Assembly: GCF_003096595.1 (NCBI RefSeq)
Contig: NZ_QEKO01000002.1
Coordinates: 63,064-127,063 of the forward strand
Length of the DNA stretch: 64,000 nt
DNA from: Pusillimonas noertemannii
GTDB taxonomy: Bacteria; Pseudomonadota; Gammaproteobacteria; Burkholderiales; Burkholderiaceae_B
Reading direction: 5' to 3'
Shown here piece after piece: positions 52,932-64,000 of this stretch. The notes under the pieces are model-generated. The model was not told the DNA's origin. It saw nothing but the letters and a program-made list of their open reading frames with translations, and made no database searches. Each line of letters begins with the position of its first letter. Positions within the stretch are counted from its first letter, which is position 1. The translations under genes and the position numbers were made by a program.

Positions 52932-52937
52932 GCAGCA

Positions 52938-55832
<2,895 letters not shown>

Positions 55833-55846
55833 GATGGGGGCCGCTG

Positions 55847-56227
55847 TCAGTTGGAGTCGACCAGGTCTTGGTAGCCGTTGGCGTCGAGCAAAGCCTCGAT
55901 GTCGGTGGCATTGGAGGGGCGGATCTTGAAGATCCAGGCCTCGTACGGGGTTTGATTGATGAGATCGGGCTGGCTGTCGAGCACTTCATTGAAGGCGACG
56001 ATTTCACCGGCAACCGGGGCATAGATGTCGGAGGCGGCCTTGACCGACTCGACCACGCCCGCTGTCTCGCCGGCCTTGAGCTTGGCACCCACCTTGAAAT
56101 CGCCGACGAAAACCAGGTCGCCAAGCTGATCTTGCGCATTGTCGGTGATGCCCACCAGCAGGACATCGTCCTCGTTCTTTACCCATTCGTGCGAAGGCGT
56201 GTACTTGCGATCATCCGGTTGATTCAT
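55847..56227 (-). CDS. gcvH: Glycine cleavage system H protein
   Basis: GcvH carries the lipoyl arm between GcvP, GcvT and the L protein. The 126-residue protein has [13 protein letters not shown] at the N-terminus and the lipoyl-lysine site [15 protein letters not shown] (Lys at about residue 64). I start at the ATG at 56227, with GAGG just upstream, rather than the upstream ATG at 56242, which lacks a site. It starts 11 bases after gcvT. Confidence 0.96.
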   Translation of the reverse strand: MNQPDDRKYTPSHEWVKNEDDVLLVGITDNAQDQLGDLVFVGDFKVGAKLKAGETAGVVESVKAASDIYAPVAGEIVAFNEVLDSQPDLINQTPYEAWIFKIRPSNATDIEALLDANGYQDLVDSN

Positions 56228-56238
56228 TAGGACCTCGT

Positions 56239-57354
56239 TCATGTTGCTGGATTGTCGGAACCCGCAGCGCTGCCGCTGCGGACAAAAGGCATTTTTACCA
56301 CTTCGGCGGACATCGGCTTGCCGCGCACCTGTACCTGCACGGCATCGCCGGCGCCGATGCCGTAGGGAACCCGCGCCATCGCAATGGAAACGCCCAGGGT
56401 GGGCGACATGGTGCCTGACGTGACCACGCCCTGGCCCAAGGCGGTCTGGACGGCGGCGCCCGCCCTGATGATGCCGCGATCGAGCAGGCGCAGGCCCACA
56501 AACGCCAGTTGGGGTTCGCCGGCCTGCTCGAGGGCATCGCGGCCGATGAAGCGGCGGACTGGATCGGCAAAGCTGACCGTCCAGGAAAGGCCCGCTTGGG
56601 AAGGCAGTATGCCGGGGTCCATGTCCTGGCCATGCAGGTTCAGGCCCGCCTCGAGGCGCAGGGTGTCGCGCGCGGCAAGGCCGCAAGGTGCCACGCCCGC
56701 CTGCGCCAGGTCGCTCCATAGGGCCGGGGCCAGGGAAGCGGGCAAAACGATTTCGTAGCCGTCTTCGCCCGTGTAGCCGGTTCGCGCCACCATGACGACC
56801 TCGTCGATGAACGTGGCCGTGAAGCGCTTCAGGTCGCGGGTGGCCGCCTGCCAGGCCGGCCGCGCCTGCCAAAGCGCCTGCTGCGCCTTGGGACCCTGCA
56901 CCGCGATGATGGCAAGCTCTTCGCGCATTGTCAGTGCCGCGTCGAAGCTTTCGTCGGCCGCCACGGCCTGCATCCATTCGAGGTCGGCCTGTGCATTGGC
57001 CGCATTGACCACCAGGCGCCAGTCGTCGGATGCAAAGAAATAGACGAGCAGGTCGTCGAGGACGCCGCCGTCATGGTTGAGCATGCATGAATACAGGGCC
57101 TGGCCCACTGCCTTGAGCCGCGCCACGTCGTTGGCCAGCAGGCGTTGCAGGAAGGCCTTGGCCTGGCTTCCGTGCACGTCGATCACGCGCATGTGGGAAA
57201 CGTCGAACATGCCCGCCGCGCTTCGCACGGCGCGATGTTCGTCCAGTTGGGACCCGTACGACAAGGGCATGTGCCAGCCCGCGAAATCGGTAAGGCGCGC
57301 GCCGGCCTGCACATGCAGGGAATACAAGGGAGTACGCTTCAAGTGCTGTGTCAT
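56239..57354 (-). CDS. gcvT: Aminomethyltransferase, glycine cleavage T protein
   Basis: GcvT moves the one-carbon unit from GcvH to tetrahydrofolate and releases ammonia. The 371-residue protein has RTPLYSLHVQAGARLTDFAG, the folate-binding FDVSHMRVID, RTGYTGEDGYEIVLP and RLEAGLNLHGQDMD. The ATG at 57354 has CGGAG upstream and fits the family start. It is the first gene of the gcv operon. Only 66 bases separate it from the next gene upstream, leaving no room for a glycine riboswitch. Confidence 0.96.
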   Translation of the reverse strand: MTQHLKRTPLYSLHVQAGARLTDFAGWHMPLSYGSQLDEHRAVRSAAGMFDVSHMRVIDVHGSQAKAFLQRLLANDVARLKAVGQALYSCMLNHDGGVLDDLLVYFFASDDWRLVVNAANAQADLEWMQAVAADESFDAALTMREELAIIAVQGPKAQQALWQARPAWQAATRDLKRFTATFIDEVVMVARTGYTGEDGYEIVLPASLAPALWSDLAQAGVAPCGLAARDTLRLEAGLNLHGQDMDPGILPSQAGLSWTVSFADPVRRFIGRDALEQAGEPQLAFVGLRLLDRGIIRAGAAVQTALGQGVVTSGTMSPTLGVSIAMARVPYGIGAGDAVQVQVRGKPMSAEVVKMPFVRSGSAAGSDNPAT

Positions 57355-57420
57355 GACAACTCCGGGTGAGGGCCCAGCATAGCGTGAATCAGCACCACGC
57401 GCCAAGGCCGGGGCCGTGCT

Positions 57421-58641
57421 TCAGGCAGCCCGTAGCGCGCGGCCGCAGGCAACGCCCGACGCCCACGCCCACTGGAAGTTGTAGCCGCCGAGCCAGCCCG
57501 TGACATCCACCGCCTCGCCAATAAAATACAGGCCCGGCACCGCCCTGGCCTGCATGGTCTTCTGGTCGAGGCCCCGCGTGTCCACGCCGCCCCGCATCAC
57601 TTCGGCCTTGCGATACCCGGCTGTGCCGCTTGGGACCAGGCTCCAGCCGTGGATGCGCTGGGCCAGGGCGCGCAGCGTCTTGTCGGGGATGTCGGCCATG
57701 CGCATCGCGCCCGGCTGTCCAGGGGCCGTGGCCAGCCACTGCTCGGCCAGCCTTTTGGGCCAGATGGCGGCCAGGGCGGTATCGAGCTGCTGGCGATTGC
57801 CGGGCTTGGCCGCCAGCAGCGCCTGAGCCAGGTCTTGCCCGGGCGCCAGGTCGAGCGCTATGGCCTCGCCCGGGTTCCAGTAGCTGGATATCTGCAGTAT
57901 GGCCGGCCCCGACAGGCCGCGATGCGTGAACAGCAGGTCTTCCAGAAACACTGTCTTGCGCTTGCCCTGGCCGCAGCTCACGCTGACCTCGAGCGAAACC
58001 CCGCTGAGCGCGCCGAAAGGTTTCCATTGCTCGGCGTCAAAGGTCAGCGGCACCAGCGCCGGACGCGGCTCGACCACCTTGAGGCCGAACTGCCGGGCCA
58101 GCTTCAGGGCGAAGTCGGTGGCGCCCAGCTGCGGAATGGCCATGCCTCCGGTGGCCATCACCACCTGGGCGGCCTCTATCGGCTCGCCGTCTGTCGCTAT
58201 TGAAAAATGGCCGGGCCCTTTGTCCACCCCAAGCACCTGGCAGGGCATGCGCCAGCTGACGCGGCCCGCATCGCACTCGCGCCGGAGCATCTGGATGATG
58301 GCTTCGCTGGAGTCGTCGCAAAACAGCTGCCCGCGATGCTTTTCGTGCCAGGCGATGCCATGCCGCTCGACCAGGTCGATGAAATCGCGAGGGGTGTAGC
58401 CCGCAAGCGCCGAGCGGCAGAAGTCGGGATTCTGGGAAATGAACTGGGCGGGGGTGGTACCGATGTTGGTGAAGTTGCAGCGCCCTCCGCCCGAAATGCG
58501 GATTTTTTCGGCCAGCCGCTGCGCGTGGTCGACCAGCACCACCCGCAAGCCTCTCTGCCCCGCCACCGACGCGGCCATCATGCCGGCCGCCCCCGCGCCG
58601 ATTACGGCGACGTCGAAGGCCTGCCGCCCCGCCCCGCTCAC
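57421..58641 (-). CDS. NAD(P)/FAD-dependent oxidoreductase, YhiN/HI0933 family
   Basis: The 406-residue flavoprotein has the dinucleotide fold VAVIGAGAAGMMAASVAGQRG (about 10-30), the family hallmark RISGGGRCNFTN (about 48-59) and a C-terminal GEAVDVTGWLGGYNFQWAWASG. The reaction is unknown. The GTG start directly follows the stop of the decarboxylase gene (TAAGTG), so the two are coupled. Confidence 0.88.
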   Translation of the reverse strand: MSGAGRQAFDVAVIGAGAAGMMAASVAGQRGLRVVLVDHAQRLAEKIRISGGGRCNFTNIGTTPAQFISQNPDFCRSALAGYTPRDFIDLVERHGIAWHEKHRGQLFCDDSSEAIIQMLRRECDAGRVSWRMPCQVLGVDKGPGHFSIATDGEPIEAAQVVMATGGMAIPQLGATDFALKLARQFGLKVVEPRPALVPLTFDAEQWKPFGALSGVSLEVSVSCGQGKRKTVFLEDLLFTHRGLSGPAILQISSYWNPGEAIALDLAPGQDLAQALLAAKPGNRQQLDTALAAIWPKRLAEQWLATAPGQPGAMRMADIPDKTLRALAQRIHGWSLVPSGTAGYRKAEVMRGGVDTRGLDQKTMQARAVPGLYFIGEAVDVTGWLGGYNFQWAWASGVACGRALRAA

Positions 58642-60906
58642 TTAGTCTTCTTCGCGTATGCAGTCGACGTAGTAACGCGGCTGCGTGTCGGGCCCGATGT
58701 CTTCGGCCAGGCCGTGCACATAGGTTTCAAAACCCGGGAACCGTGCGTTGAACTCGCGCACGAACTGCAGGTAATGCACGATGCGCGTATTGAAGCGCTC
58801 GCCCGGGATGAGCAGCGGGATGCCCGGCGGATACGGCGTAAGCAGAACGCCCGTGACGCGGCCTTCGAGCTCGTCGATGGAAACCCGCTCGACTTCGCGG
58901 TGCGCCATCTTGGCATAGGCATCCGAGGGCTTCAGGGCCGGCACCATGTCGGAAAGATACATTTCGGTGGTCAGCCGCGCCACGTCGTGGGCGCGATAGG
59001 CTTCGTGGATCTGCTGGCACAGGTCGCGCAGGCCCATTCTTTCGTAGCGCGGATGCTCTTTGCAGAAGTCGGGCAGTATGCGCCACATCGGGTGGTTGCG
59101 GTCGTAGTCGTCCTTGAACTGCTGCAGGGCGGTCAGCAGCGTGTTCCAGCGGCCCTTGGTGATGCCGATGGTGAACATGATGAAGAACGAATACAGGCCC
59201 GTCTTTTCAATGACAACGCCGTGCTCGGCCAGATACTTGGACACCAGGGCGGCGGGAATGCCTGTTTCGGCGAACGTGCCCGAGATGTCGAGCCCGGGCG
59301 TAACCACCGTGGCCTTGATGGGGTCGAGCATGTTGAAGCCCGGTGCCAGCGAGCCGAAGCCGTGCCATTCGTCGTCGGCCTCGAGCATCCAGTCGTCGCG
59401 ATGGCCTATGCCTTCGCTTGCCAGGCGCTTGGGCCCCCAGACCTTGAACCACCAGTCGTTCTTGCCGAACTCGGATTCGACCTTGCGCATGGCACGGCGG
59501 AAATCCAGGGCCTCGCTGATGCTTTCCTCGACCAGCGCCGTGCCGCCGGGCGGCTCCATCATGGCCGCCGCCACGTCACAGGACGCAATAATGGCGTATT
59601 GCGGCGAGGTGGACGTATGCATGAGGAAAGCTTCGTTGAACACGTTGCGATCGAGCTTGCGGGTCTCGGAGTCTTGCACCGTGATCTGCGAAGCCTGCGA
59701 CAAACCCGCCAGCAGCTTGTGCGTGGAATGCGTGGCAAAGATCATGGCGTCCTTGCTGCGCGGCCGGTTCTTGCCGATGGCATGCATGTCTTTGTAGTAC
59801 TCGTGGAAGGCCGCGTGCGGTATCCAAGCTTCGTCGAAGTGCAGCGTGTCGATCTCGGAGCCCAGCTTCTCTTTGATCATTTCCACGTTGTAGCTGACAC
59901 CGTCATAGGTGCTTTGCGTAATGGTAAGAATGCGCGGCTTCTTGTTCTTGATCTTGCTGGCGAAAGGATGCGCCTCGATCTTGGCGCGGATGCTCTCGGG
60001 CTCGAACTCTGAAAGCGGGATCGGGCCGATGATGCCCAGGTGGTTGCGCGTGGGGCGCAGAAACACCGGGATGGCGCCGGTCATGGTGATGGCGTGCAGA
60101 ATGGACTTGTGGCAGTTGCGGTCGACCACCACCACGTCGTCCATGGCCACGTTGGCGTGCCACACGATCTTGTTCGAGGTAGACGTGCCGTTGGTCACGA
60201 AAAAGCAGTGGTCGGCATTGAAGATGCGCGCGGCATTGAGTTCTGATTCGGCCACCGGCCCGGTGTGGTCCAGCAGCTGGCCCAGCTCGTCCACGGCATT
60301 GCACACGTCGGCGCGCAGCATGTTCTCGCCGAAGAACTGATGGAACATCTGGCCCACGGGGCTCTTCAAAAAGGCCACGCCGCCCGAGTGCCCCGGGCAG
60401 TGCCACGAGTACGAACCGTCGGAAGCGTACTTGACCAGCTCGCGAAAGAACGGCGGCGCCAGGCTGTCGAGGTAGGCGCGCGCCTCGCGGATGATGTGGC
60501 GGGCCACGAATTCGGGCGTGTCCTCGAACATATGGATGAAGCCGTGCAACTCGCGCAGGATGTCGTTGGGAATGTGCTGCGAGGTACGGGTTTCGCCATA
60601 CAGGTAGATGGGAATGTCTTCGTTGCGAAAGCGCAGCTCGCCGATGAAGGAACGCAGGTTCTTGATGGCATTGGCCACGTCCTCGGGCGAATCGACGTCG
60701 AACTCTTCATCGTCGATCGACAGGATGAAGGCGCTGGCGCGGCTCTGCTGCTGAGCGAACGAGCTCAGGTCGCCATAGCTGGTAACGCCCAGCACCTCGA
60801 CGCCCTCGGCCTCGATGGCCGACGCCAGGGCGCGGATGCCAAGACCCGAGGCGTTCTCGGAGCGATAGTCTTCATCGATGATGACGATGGGAAAACGGAA
60901 TTTCAT
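58642..60906 (-). CDS. Arginine/lysine/ornithine decarboxylase (PLP fold type I)
   Basis: The 754-residue protein has the three-part layout of large basic amino acid decarboxylases: an N-terminal response-regulator-like wing (VIIDEDYRSENASGLGIRAL), the PLP domain with the Schiff-base lysine in ATHSTHKLLAGLSQASQ (about residue 395), and a C-terminal domain with LTPYPPGIPLLIPGERF. Substrate choice among Arg, Lys and Orn cannot be read by eye. The product would be a polyamine precursor (agmatine, cadaverine or putrescine); such enzymes also consume protons. No antiporter gene adjoins it, which argues for a biosynthetic role. Confidence 0.92.
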   Translation of the reverse strand: MKFRFPIVIIDEDYRSENASGLGIRALASAIEAEGVEVLGVTSYGDLSSFAQQQSRASAFILSIDDEEFDVDSPEDVANAIKNLRSFIGELRFRNEDIPIYLYGETRTSQHIPNDILRELHGFIHMFEDTPEFVARHIIREARAYLDSLAPPFFRELVKYASDGSYSWHCPGHSGGVAFLKSPVGQMFHQFFGENMLRADVCNAVDELGQLLDHTGPVAESELNAARIFNADHCFFVTNGTSTSNKIVWHANVAMDDVVVVDRNCHKSILHAITMTGAIPVFLRPTRNHLGIIGPIPLSEFEPESIRAKIEAHPFASKIKNKKPRILTITQSTYDGVSYNVEMIKEKLGSEIDTLHFDEAWIPHAAFHEYYKDMHAIGKNRPRSKDAMIFATHSTHKLLAGLSQASQITVQDSETRKLDRNVFNEAFLMHTSTSPQYAIIASCDVAAAMMEPPGGTALVEESISEALDFRRAMRKVESEFGKNDWWFKVWGPKRLASEGIGHRDDWMLEADDEWHGFGSLAPGFNMLDPIKATVVTPGLDISGTFAETGIPAALVSKYLAEHGVVIEKTGLYSFFIMFTIGITKGRWNTLLTALQQFKDDYDRNHPMWRILPDFCKEHPRYERMGLRDLCQQIHEAYRAHDVARLTTEMYLSDMVPALKPSDAYAKMAHREVERVSIDELEGRVTGVLLTPYPPGIPLLIPGERFNTRIVHYLQFVREFNARFPGFETYVHGLAEDIGPDTQPRYYVDCIREED

Positions 60907-60946
60907 GCCATGGACTCCCTGCTAGGGCCTGTTGATGCAATGTGCG

Positions 60947-61516
60947 CTACGTGCGGGGCAAGGTGACGCCTTGCTGGCCCTGATACTTGCCGCCACGGTC
61001 GCGATACGAAGTTTCGCAAACTTCGTCGCCTTCGAAGAACAACATCTGGGCGCAGCCTTCGCCCGCATAGATTTTCGCGGGCAAAGGGGTGGTATTTGAA
61101 AACTCGAGCGTAACGTGGCCTTCCCATTCGGGCTCGAGCGGCGTGACGTTGACGATGATGCCGCAGCGCGCATAGGTGCTTTTGCCCAGGCAGATCGTCA
61201 GCACGCTGCGGGGAATGCGAAAGTACTCGACCGTTCGCGCCAGCGCAAAAGAGTTGGGCGGAATAATGCACACATCGCCCACGAAGTCGACAAAGGACTT
61301 TTCATCGAAGGCCTTGGGGTCGACGATGGTGGAATTGATGTTGGTAAAGATCTTGAACTCGTTGGCGCAGCGCACGTCGTAGCCGTAGCTGCTTGTGCCA
61401 TAGCTGACAATGCGCGAACCGTCGGCCGCCTGGCGCACCTGGCCCGGCTCGAAAGGCTCGATCATGCCCTGCTTTTGCGCACTCTCTCGAATCCAGCGAT
61501 CACTTTTTATGCTCAT
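60947..61516 (-). CDS. dcd: dCTP deaminase
   Basis: Dcd converts dCTP to dUTP, the source of dUMP for thymidylate synthase. The 189-residue trimeric-fold protein has [37 protein letters not shown], the catalytic region [20 protein letters not shown] (Glu near residue 138) and [14 protein letters not shown]. Length and ends match the family. It is transcribed in the same direction as the decarboxylase, 40 bases upstream of it. Confidence 0.97.
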   Translation of the reverse strand: MSIKSDRWIRESAQKQGMIEPFEPGQVRQAADGSRIVSYGTSSYGYDVRCANEFKIFTNINSTIVDPKAFDEKSFVDFVGDVCIIPPNSFALARTVEYFRIPRSVLTICLGKSTYARCGIIVNVTPLEPEWEGHVTLEFSNTTPLPAKIYAGEGCAQMLFFEGDEVCETSYRDRGGKYQGQQGVTLPRT

Positions 61517-61592
61517 TGCCCATTCCCTTATGACGTGGGCGCCTATTTTATCCCTTCGCCATGGCTGGCGGGCGTCTGTGGGTGGAAAACCG

Positions 61593-64000
61593 CTAATCGC
61601 GGAAAATAGTCCGATAGATCAAGGCAATACCGTTCACGGTGCCCACGCTCAGCTGCGCCGACAGCCGTCGCGCGATCTGATAGCTCAGGCGGCCCACCGT
61701 GCCGGTATCGGACAGCGCCTGCTCGATGCTGGCCGTCATGCCGTCGGTAATGCGCCGGCTTGCCACGATGAACTGGTTCTCGATGTTGCTGGTGCCGGAG
61801 TCCAGCCCCCGCACCACGCTCTCGACCGGCAAGATGCTGCCGGTGCTGCCCAGTTCGCCCGATCGCATGGTGAGCTCATCGATGCCGAACTTGCGATAGA
61901 ACGGTTCGTCGCCGCTTAGGAAAGAGGTGCCCACCGAGAACAGCAGTGCCGCGTCGCCGCCGGAATCATCCGGACCATGGCCCAGCAGCAGCCACGACAG
62001 CTTCTGCACGTCGCTGACTTCCGGGTAGGAAACCAGATCGATGCGCGGCCTCTTGGCCGTGCCAGCAACTCGCACGCCCGCCTCGACCGCGAGGCCGGTG
62101 CGCAGCGCTTCGATATTGAGCACCGGGTTGGCGATGTCGCCCTGGAAGGTGATGGTGCCGCGCCGCAGTTGCAGGTGTTGTCCATAGATATCGATGGCCC
62201 CGCCCCGGGTGCGCAACGCCCCCTCGGCGGTAAGCTTGCCCTCGTGCATCAGCAGGCGCATCTGTCCCACCAGGCCCGAGTTGACGCCAAAGCCCGTGAT
62301 ATAGAAGCGCGGCCCCAGGTCGATGGACAGATCCAGCTCGATGTCCATGGGCGTACTGGCCTTGGGCTTGACGCCCGAACGCACCACCACCACGTCGCTG
62401 TCCACCGTGGGAACGCTGCTGAGCATGTCCAGGTCGATCCAGCCCGCATCGGCGGTGATCTCGCCCGACAGCGAAAACCGCGGCAGGGGCGCATCGACGC
62501 GCAGCTTGCCGCTTACCATGGCGTATCGGTCGGAACGCTGCAAGAGCGGGTAGCGGAACAGGTCTATGTCTATCTCGCCCACCGACTCACTCAGGTTCCA
62601 GCTGCCGCTCAGGGTAAGGCTGCCGTCCTGGGCGTCCGGGTTGGTGGATACCCATTCCGCCGTACGCCACTCGTCGGGCGTCACGCGCAGACGGGCGGGA
62701 AAGCGCAGGCTTTCCAGAATGAAGCGGTCGCCTTCCAGGCGGGCCGAAAGTTCGCCATCGAGCAGGCGCACGCCGTCGTCGATGCGCACGACGCGGATCT
62801 CGCGTCCCGTTACGCTGCCCTCGGTCGTCCAGGTGCCGTCCGCCCGGGCGTTGCCGCTCACGTCGGCATGCAGGATGCCGCCTATGTCCATGGCGTCGCC
62901 CGTGAAAAACGCCAGCCAGCTCAGGTCGTTGATATCGGCAAGCAGATTGAAGGTGCGCGGCGTCGCATCCAGGACAAAACCTCCGCCGGGCGGGCTGCGC
63001 AGCACGGCGCCGGCCGTGGCCCTGACCTGGCCCATTTTCTCGGTGGCGACGTTGAGTTCGGCCGCAAGCCGGCTGCTGGCGGACCCGCCATTGGGCGTGG
63101 CGGTAAGGTGCAGGTCGAGGTTGCGCAAGCCCAGCGGGAACTCGGGCTCGGCCGGAACGATGAAGTCGCCGGACAGGCGGCGCACATCGACCGAGCCGGC
63201 CAGCGCGCCGGCGAAGCTCAGGTTCCAGTCCGCATTGAAAACCAGTTCGACCGAAGAGAACTTGTCGTCCTCGGCGACGATGATGCGGCCTCTGTCCTGG
63301 GCGGCGTCGCCGGTGGGAATCAGGGCCTCGAACTCTTTGACGATGTCGCGCGAGATCACGAGCTTGTCGATGCTTCCCTGGGTTTCCCAGCGCCCGCCGC
63401 CCACGTTGGAACGCCCATGCTGCACCACCGCCTCGCTGCCCGAAGGCAGCTTGATGCCCAGCGAAGTGGCGCCGATCCGCCACTGCCAGTCGGGCGCCTG
63501 CGCCTGCGGCGCAAACACCAGATCGAGCGGAGACCGCATATCGAACCCCAAGCCCGCGTGCGTGGCGTTCAACGCGGTAATACGGCCCCGCCAGCCTTCC
63601 TGCTGCCCGCCCTGCTGCAAGGGGCCCCACTGGCCCTGCAGGGCGAAGTGGGCTTCGACCGGCGCACTGCCCACCTTGTTCGCTTCAGATTCTTCGGGCG
63701 TGTAGGTGGCCCGCAGGTCGGCAGCATGCTGTTGCAGGGTGCCGCCGATCCAGCCTTGTGCTTGCGCGCCTCCGGGCAGCCCCGGCCACAGGTCCGCCAG
63801 CGCAGCCACGGCAAGGTCCAGGTTCAGGCGGCTGCCGGGCGTGCCCAGCGATCCCTGGCCGGCCAGCTTGTGCCGGCCCACGCTCAGATCCATGTCGAAC
63901 TCGGGCAGTTGCAGGTTTTGCCACAGTGTTCCAGCAGCCAGTTCCTGCTTGCGCTGGCTGGCCGATGCCACATTGACCACCGTGGCGCGGATGCCGCCGG
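61593..64000 (-). CDS. tamB: Translocation and assembly module protein TamB, C-terminal part (5' end beyond the window)
   Basis: About 802 codons are visible with the frame open to the right edge, so the gene begins outside. The product is a long repetitive beta-rich protein ending with the TamB C-terminal domain (about the last 330 residues: ISVGRRF-like barrel-targeting region, [28 protein letters not shown]). It bridges inner and outer membrane with the Omp85 protein TamA and is now thought to move phospholipids. The apparent first Met-coded codon at 63980 is an internal GTG, not a start. Confidence 0.92.
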   Translation of the reverse strand, partial: GGIRATVVNVASASQRKQELAAGTLWQNLQLPEFDMDLSVGRHKLAGQGSLGTPGSRLNLDLAVAALADLWPGLPGGAQAQGWIGGTLQQHAADLRATYTPEESEANKVGSAPVEAHFALQGQWGPLQQGGQQEGWRGRITALNATHAGLGFDMRSPLDLVFAPQAQAPDWQWRIGATSLGIKLPSGSEAVVQHGRSNVGGGRWETQGSIDKLVISRDIVKEFEALIPTGDAAQDRGRIIVAEDDKFSSVELVFNADWNLSFAGALAGSVDVRRLSGDFIVPAEPEFPLGLRNLDLHLTATPNGGSASSRLAAELNVATEKMGQVRATAGAVLRSPPGGGFVLDATPRTFNLLADINDLSWLAFFTGDAMDIGGILHADVSGNARADGTWTTEGSVTGREIRVVRIDDGVRLLDGELSARLEGDRFILESLRFPARLRVTPDEWRTAEWVSTNPDAQDGSLTLSGSWNLSESVGEIDIDLFRYPLLQRSDRYAMVSGKLRVDAPLPRFSLSGEITADAGWIDLDMLSSVPTVDSDVVVVRSGVKPKASTPMDIELDLSIDLGPRFYITGFGVNSGLVGQMRLLMHEGKLTAEGALRTRGGAIDIYGQHLQLRRGTITFQGDIANPVLNIEALRTGLAVEAGVRVAGTAKRPRIDLVSYPEVSDVQKLSWLLLGHGPDDSGGDAALLFSVGTSFLSGDEPFYRKFGIDELTMRSGELGSTGSILPVESVVRGLDSGTSNIENQFIVASRRITDGMTASIEQALSDTGTVGRLSYQIARRLSAQLSVGTVNGIALIYRTIFRD

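Noticed and set aside
55847-56977. 376-codon frame that includes gcvH
   Set aside because: Everything before the ATG at 56227 is a shadow of gcvT; only the last 126 codons are GcvH.
57355-57420. Glycine riboswitch upstream of gcvT
   Set aside because: Only 66 bases separate gcvT from the next gene, too short for the aptamer, and no aptamer-like core is visible.

Overview
The window is chromosomal DNA of a GC-rich betaproteobacterium, most likely Burkholderiales, family Alcaligenaceae (Bordetella/Achromobacter/Pusillimonas-like). The evidence is the protein sequences, the order pth-rplY-prs-tRNA-Gln-ispE-lolB-TPR-mutM around ychF, the three-gene pntAA/pntAB/pntB form, and a TviB/TviC-type surface polysaccharide cluster. 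Most of the window is core genome; the accessory parts are a type I restriction-modification (RM) island, an aromatic catabolic cluster and the polysaccharide cluster.

Layout. 1-3.1 kb: proton-translocating transhydrogenase operon. 3.1-7.0 kb: NDUFA9-like dehydrogenase and a complete TRAP uptake operon (dctP-dctQ-dctM order of transcription). 7.0-15.4 kb: RM island on the minus strand (hsdR, hsdM, a YhcG-type nuclease gene, hsdS), ending in debris: a new gene cut after about 36 codons, an IS66 transposase scrap and a frameshifted second YhcG copy. 15.4-24.3 kb: housekeeping block with ychF, a CPBP protease, pth, rplY, prs, tRNA-Gln(UUG), ispE, lolB, a large TPR protein and mutM. 24.4-33.7 kb: homogentisate pathway (hmgA, Rieske oxygenase, DUF2783-like small protein, flavin hydroxylase, solute-binding protein; divergent iclR-fahA) and a GlcD-like FAD oxidase. 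33.8-46.8 kb: phosphomannomutase and an eight-gene minus-strand polysaccharide operon.

46.8-47.4 kb has no ordinary gene. It holds a near-consensus promoter, a 25-codon small ORF, a hairpin whose loop is complementary to a Shine-Dalgarno sequence, and a strong intrinsic terminator, so it is a probable regulatory RNA or leader. 47.4-51.6 kb: coq7, an OsmC-like gene, thyA, and one continuous reading frame joining dihydrofolate reductase to a class III aminotransferase. 51.6-57.4 kb: glycine cleavage operon gcvT-gcvH-gcvP with an outer-membrane barrel gene at its end. 57.4-64 kb: YhiN-type flavoprotein, an Orn/Lys/Arg decarboxylase, dcd, and the 3' part of tamB running off the edge.

How they work together. 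thyA, folA and gcvTHP all serve folate one-carbon metabolism, which makes the aminotransferase fused to DHFR noteworthy. The polysaccharide genes form a logical route: UDP-GlcNAc oxidation (TviB), C4 epimerisation (TviC), possible amidation (AsnB), lipid-linked initiation (WecA/WbpL-like), four GT4 transferase domains and a flippase. In the aromatic cluster homogentisate seems to be made by a flavin hydroxylase rather than by 4-hydroxyphenylpyruvate dioxygenase. Strongest leads: the FolA-aminotransferase fusion, the 47.07-47.23 kb RNA element, the homogentisate cluster, the palindrome over the hsdR promoter, and the tRNA-Gln/prs attenuator-like arrangement.
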